DNA of 50,476 bases from Paludibaculum sp. (lineage in GTDB: Bacteria; Acidobacteriota; Terriglobia; Bryobacterales; Bryobacteraceae), in contig JARKQJ010000142.1 of the NCBI GenBank assembly GCA_029973955.1, positions 1 to 50,476 of the forward strand. Reading direction: 5' to 3'. Under the pieces are notes generated by a model. That model had not been told where the DNA came from, did not search any database, and worked only from the letters and a program-made list of their open reading frames with translations. Of this stretch, positions 48,301 to 50,476 are shown in pieces. The translations under genes were made by a program, and so were the position numbers. Every line of letters starts with the position of its first letter. Position 1 is the first letter of the stretch.

Positions 48301-48827
48301 TCAGTGTGTCGTTCACGGCGACGAACTTGGGGGTGGTCCGGATGGATCTTGCGAAACCGGACGCGGCAGGGGTCGTGTATTGGGATGACGCTGCCGTGGT
48401 TGGCCCTGTGGCGCGGAATGCAGGGCTGGAGACTGGTGACCTGACTGGATGGACTGTCCCTGCCAATCCTTCACTGGTTTCAGCCAGTAGCACACAGAGT
48501 TTGGCTGGGACTTATAGCCTGAAAATCGGTCCCGGTCCGGAGACGAGCGCCTGGACTGACGTGGAGGGCCTGACGCCGGGTGTGACGTATCAGATCGAAG
48601 CCTACATCAGAGGCGAACTACCTTCGCAGGACATAGGGGTTATGCGGCTGGACGACACGTGGGGGGGAAATTCCGCGCTGTCCAGTAACCTCTACGGCGA
48701 TGATCACGAGTGGCGTCGGGTCCGAATGAACTATACCGCGAATTCCACCGGGAAAGTGCGAATTCACCTGGTCCGCGTGAGCGGAGCTGGGGCCATCTAC
48801 TGGGATGAAATCTCAGTGACGCGATAA
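45330..48827 (+). CDS. Large exported multi-domain surface protein
   Basis: The 1165-residue protein has a signal peptide (cleavage near ALCQS), then the phrase KEYIYLGGRVAAVE, a sequence otherwise typical of RHS-repeat proteins. Next come an NBR1-type Ig domain (~48-170, VAMKNTGTRTWKDPS) and two copies of an acidobacterial repeat (~175-325 and ~330-470; second copy QTFAVTYSDPNGYGNLSDAA). Two BACON-like domains (~480-640), an Ig-like region around 650-760 (GDILVGGWAIDNGTT) and two C-terminal CBM4/9-like domains (~885-1025 and ~1030-1165, GLLPGQRYTVSAWVRSESG) follow. It is probably secreted and carbohydrate- or surface-binding. No catalytic domain is seen. It may be a rearranged relative of an RHS protein. 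Confidence 0.75.
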   Translation: MSDKAGSQIARILCVTLVTVCAALCQSAPTKEYIYLGGRVAAVEYPAPVPTTNNAEVVNTSFPAQVVAGTVFNASVAMKNTGTRTWKDPSMDSATPHKLGSQNEQDNSRWGFGRVQLPSSSVMPGSTATFVFQAEAPSVPGIYPFSWQMVQEGVGWFGAIAGQTATIQVVPTTNQTPTFVALSPTNPTTGTISQSLTYRDLNGSDDIAQMGAVTGTGSTSYGGCLWLYDKAANGVELYDDGVKVGTLAIGDQVTTLNSKYCQVRNAGKTVNGFDVTITATVTMLGALAGSQRTWVVGRDSAMESDDWPWTEAGTWSAIANSMPVPASVSPDKGGGNRQTFAVTYSDPNGYGNLSDAAIAINTAPQASGGCKVVYKRPTGEFYLTVDDNGLESLLGSGAQAFLENSRCILRRENSGAVPSGDSLIVSYDLELRPVFGGVKSVFGYVSDLGGGVSGWSPKGTFTVQGYPITLSPGSSTIGQPGGNLFSFQVQATGAWTAVLEPSVPWITVQEPTSGSGTGQPETVSYSVNANDGGLRSATIRVRGAGATATFTVNQDGCSSSINPAYSRASGAGGTATVNVTSTCSEISASTNTGWITVGTPTKALYGFNVPITVAPNSGGERTGTATIAGYTYTVVQGLPTLPPTINVDYPSANSTVTGDILVGGWAIDNGTTAEGPINNVFFYAWPAQYVTPLREADRPDVCAAYPGRMGCPKVGWNLTYDSLEWSNGPVTLTVYAQDADVPAQLASASVNFTVNNPTPPVGRNVCINERTVDAANECYRDPVVSATTGSLKIYARGVRRATGVVFPTWSLMNDQDDIVWYTATKVGPDPYYGGDVWAATINLANHKAGAPDFGRIYVHCYMQWTEGGTLKHVFLGAGDFRRQSTMLATGGGAVKNSGWEAGQLTDWLVFGNTQQSVGTTGHTGTKSMRQWSGDGGVYQDVKGLLPGQRYTVSAWVRSESGTANARVSAHDSTGGNSVSTNVTATTAWQYVSVSFTATNLGVVRMDLAKPDAAGVVYWDDAAVVGPVARNAGLETGDLTGWTVPANPSLVSASSTQSLAGTYSLKIGPGPETSAWTDVEGLTPGVTYQIEAYIRGELPSQDIGVMRLDDTWGGNSALSSNLYGDDHEWRRVRMNYTANSTGKVRIHLVRVSGAGAIYWDEISVTR

Positions 48828-48837
48828 GGAGGATGCG

Positions 48838-49278
48838 ATGACGAAATCGATATTGGCAATGGGCCTCTGGATGTCGATGGGAATGGCGGCGGGGCAAACC
48901 GAAGCGGCGAAGGTTCGGATTTCAGAAACCGACCGGATGTTGTCTGCGCTGTTGGTACTGGAGAGAGCCGCGAGTGAGTCAGGAGTGAATAGCGCAGGTC
49001 CATCCGCAGCATTACGGGTGGCTGACGGAGAGAAATCCAAGGCTGCAAAGATCCTAGCAAAGTTCCGTGCGGAATTTGAAGACTTGAAGGTCCGGGGCAC
49101 GGGCAAGCAGGAACCGACGGATGAGCAGGTTAGGGAGTTCTACAGGGCGCGGGCCAAGCTCCTGCAGGACACGTGGGAGAAGTTGGGAAAAGAACTTGGC
49201 GCAGAGACTTGGCTGGAAGTTGGGGGAGTAACAAAGAAGCACTTGACTGGGCGGGCCGCGCCGGTGGTGAAGCCATGA
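48838..49278 (+). CDS. Small exported hypothetical protein
   Basis: The 146-residue protein has a signal peptide (cleavage near MAAGQT) and a mostly helical, charged mature part (AAKILAKFRAEFEDLKVRG, VREFYRARAKLLQDTWEKLG). The family is not recognised. It lies 10 bases after the large surface protein, with AAGGAGG before its start, so it is very likely co-transcribed and may be a partner or chaperone. Confidence 0.65.
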   Translation: MTKSILAMGLWMSMGMAAGQTEAAKVRISETDRMLSALLVLERAASESGVNSAGPSAALRVADGEKSKAAKILAKFRAEFEDLKVRGTGKQEPTDEQVREFYRARAKLLQDTWEKLGKELGAETWLEVGGVTKKHLTGRAAPVVKP

Positions 49279-49299
49279 GGACGCTAGGGCAGAGTAGCG

Positions 49300-49488
49300 A
49301 TGGATGGCGATGACGGCGAGCGGAGCGGCTCCACTGCATCTGATCCGACAACCGCGAGGGGGAGTATGTTCGGATCTTTTGGAGTGCCATGTCGCATTTT
49401 CACCAACGCGGAAATAGAAGAGCCCATCGCAATCGAGGTGGACGAGAGATGGAAGGATCGGGCGAGGAGCCGGGAGGGAATTCGATGA
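49300..49488 (+). CDS. Possible small ORF upstream of the RHS fragment
   Basis: A 62-residue frame (MDGDDGERSGSTASDPTTAR onward) ends in a TGA overlapping the ATG of the RHS fragment (ATGA). The overlap is the only support. There is no recognisable domain and no strong ribosome binding site, so it may be chance. Confidence 0.2.
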   Translation: MDGDDGERSGSTASDPTTARGSMFGSFGVPCRIFTNAEIEEPIAIEVDERWKDRARSREGIR

Positions 49489-50175
49489 TGCGAATACTGA
49501 GTGGGAAGTCAAGCAGCGGGAGAAATTGCCGCAGGGCCCTGGTGTGCTTGCTGCTTCTGTTGCCGTTGGCCGGGCAAAACTCAAACGGCTTCTACGACGG
49601 CGAGGGGCGTCGGGTGAGGAGGTCGTCGGGCGGGCGGGAGACGGTGTATGGGTACGGGGCAGGCGGGCAGTTGCGGGTGGAGTGGGAAGTGGCGGCTCTG
49701 CCGCCGACGAGAATTACGTGCACGACGTGGTACTACGAAGTGGACCATTGGGGGTCGACGCGGACCGTGGCAGCCAGCGATGGGACGGTGGAGAAGCGGA
49801 CCGACTACGTGCCGTTTGGGGAGGAGGCGCCGGCGGGGTGGAGCGGTCGGACGGAGGCGATGAAGTATGAGTTGGAGGTGGCGGCGCGGTGGAATCCGCA
49901 GAAGGTGAGGTTTGCCGGCAAGGAGAGGGACGCCGAGACCGCAAACTCGGCGATGCCGAGCGGGGTGGATTACTTCGGCATCGGGGTCTCACTATGTTCT
50001 GGTCGCGCCGCCGAATATCCCAATGAGGCTGGAGGTGAATGTGACCGGGATGACGTTGAAGGATGGCAAGGATGCGAACGTCGGGCAGAAGGTGGTGGCA
50101 GACGAAATGACATTGGCCAGAGGCAGCAGTCCGATCAAATACAAGTTCAAGGTGGAGAAGGGGGCAGGAAATTGA
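49485..50175 (+). pseudogene. Orphan RHS-repeat C-terminal core, apparently frameshifted
   Basis: After GGGAGGGAATTCG, the ATG at 49485 begins a signal-peptide-like segment (RALVCLLLLLPLAGQ). It passes directly into the last part of an RHS protein: NGFYDGEGRRVRR, YYEVDHWGSTRTVAASDGTV, DYVPFGEEAPAG, FAGKERDAE and DYFG. An RHS core normally continues as DYFGARYY. Here the frame becomes unrecognisable after DYFG (about 49980), while the +1 frame reads SHYVLVAPPNIPMRLEVNVT and continues to a stop at 50175. A one-base shift, or a junction with another gene's end, would explain this. RHS tips often carry toxins, but no toxin motif or immunity gene is evident. Confidence 0.6.
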
Positions 50176-50246
50176 TGTTCGGTTGTGGTGAGCATTCGAG
50201 TGCGAGCTTGCGGATGCGGGCCGCACGCGGGAGAAGGAGAATCTGA

Positions 50247-50476
50247 ATGCGGCATTCAATTCTAGCAGGGCTGGCACTACTGGTTTTGTTGGGCGGATGG
50301 CAAGCCGATGCTCAGGTGCTGGGTCCGGTAACTGGAGGACTTCCGGCAGGAGAGAGGCGAAGAGTGCACATCCTGACACTGACCCGGAAAGGATTTGAAC
50401 CCAGCGAATTGAAAGTCCAGCCTGGCAAGGTAACCATTCTGGTGCGAGATTTGACAGGGAGCGGCGAGGCTCCATT
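50247..50476 (+). CDS. Exported cupredoxin-like protein, cut by the window edge
   Basis: The first 76 residues are present. They show a signal peptide (MRHSILAGLALLVLLGG, cleavage near ADAQ) and then the start of a cupredoxin-like beta-sandwich (RKGFEPSELKVQPGKVTILV followed by RDLTG). GFxPxxLxVxxGxVT is the usual opening of plastocyanin/cupredoxin domains. The copper ligands would lie beyond the window. GGAG precedes the start. Confidence 0.6.
   Translation, partial: MRHSILAGLALLVLLGGWQADAQVLGPVTGGLPAGERRRVHILTLTRKGFEPSELKVQPGKVTILVRDLTGSGEAP

Overview
The window looks like a chromosomal piece of a GC-rich Acidobacteriota, most likely of the Bryobacterales/Solibacter type. This is inferred from family content (IPT and BACON-type surface proteins, Tat-exported Gfo/Idh/MocA oxidoreductase, PIG-L deacetylase next to an SSS symporter, an HGLYA-type hypothetical protein, lipid A synthesis, two b-type ATP synthase stalk subunits). 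No rRNA, tRNA or CRISPR array was seen.

Layout. 1-3.9 kb: a tandem array of palindromic repeats, lpxB, an M1-peptidase-like protein without catalytic residues, and a second tandem array at which the strand composition flips from C-rich to G-rich. 3.9-12.3 kb: an ECF sigma / anti-sigma / Spy-like operon, a WG-repeat protein, a half-size TauE/SafE protein, two glycosyltransferases, a ketose-epimerase-like protein and an outer-membrane beta-barrel. 12.5-18.9 kb: an ATP synthase operon (b, b', delta, alpha, gamma, beta, epsilon; a and c are absent) and a thiamine-binding-type protein. 19-31 kb: further copies of the palindromic repeat, a remnant of a peptide transporter, fabI, an exported IPT protein, trxB, a dehydrogenase, a lipoprotein, an M48 protease, a ferredoxin, a glycoside-hydrolase-like protein, an ACT protein and a cation/proton antiporter. 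31.3-36.8 kb: the nitrogen-control operon amtB-glnK-glnD, followed by glgC. 36.8-42.3 kb (minus strand): two hypothetical genes, then PIG-L deacetylase, an overlooked 45-residue membrane protein, and an SSS symporter, the last three joined by 4-base overlaps.

42.5-44.0 kb is an IS4-family element whose transposase is interrupted by TGA at a position expected to be Trp. Beyond it, 44.0-50.5 kb has a different texture (weaker G bias, an AT-rich patch). All its genes are on the plus strand and encode secreted, multi-domain surface proteins, an orphan and apparently frameshifted RHS tip, and the start of a cupredoxin-like protein. It reads like a laterally acquired or fast-evolving surface-protein island.

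The best candidates for something undescribed are: the dispersed palindromic repeat, whose stem changes in a compensatory way between loci and whose orientation follows the strand bias; an inverted repeat that would hide a ribosome binding site until the upstream gene has been translated (7662-7730); the 45-residue protein coupled to a symporter; and the M1-like pseudoenzyme.
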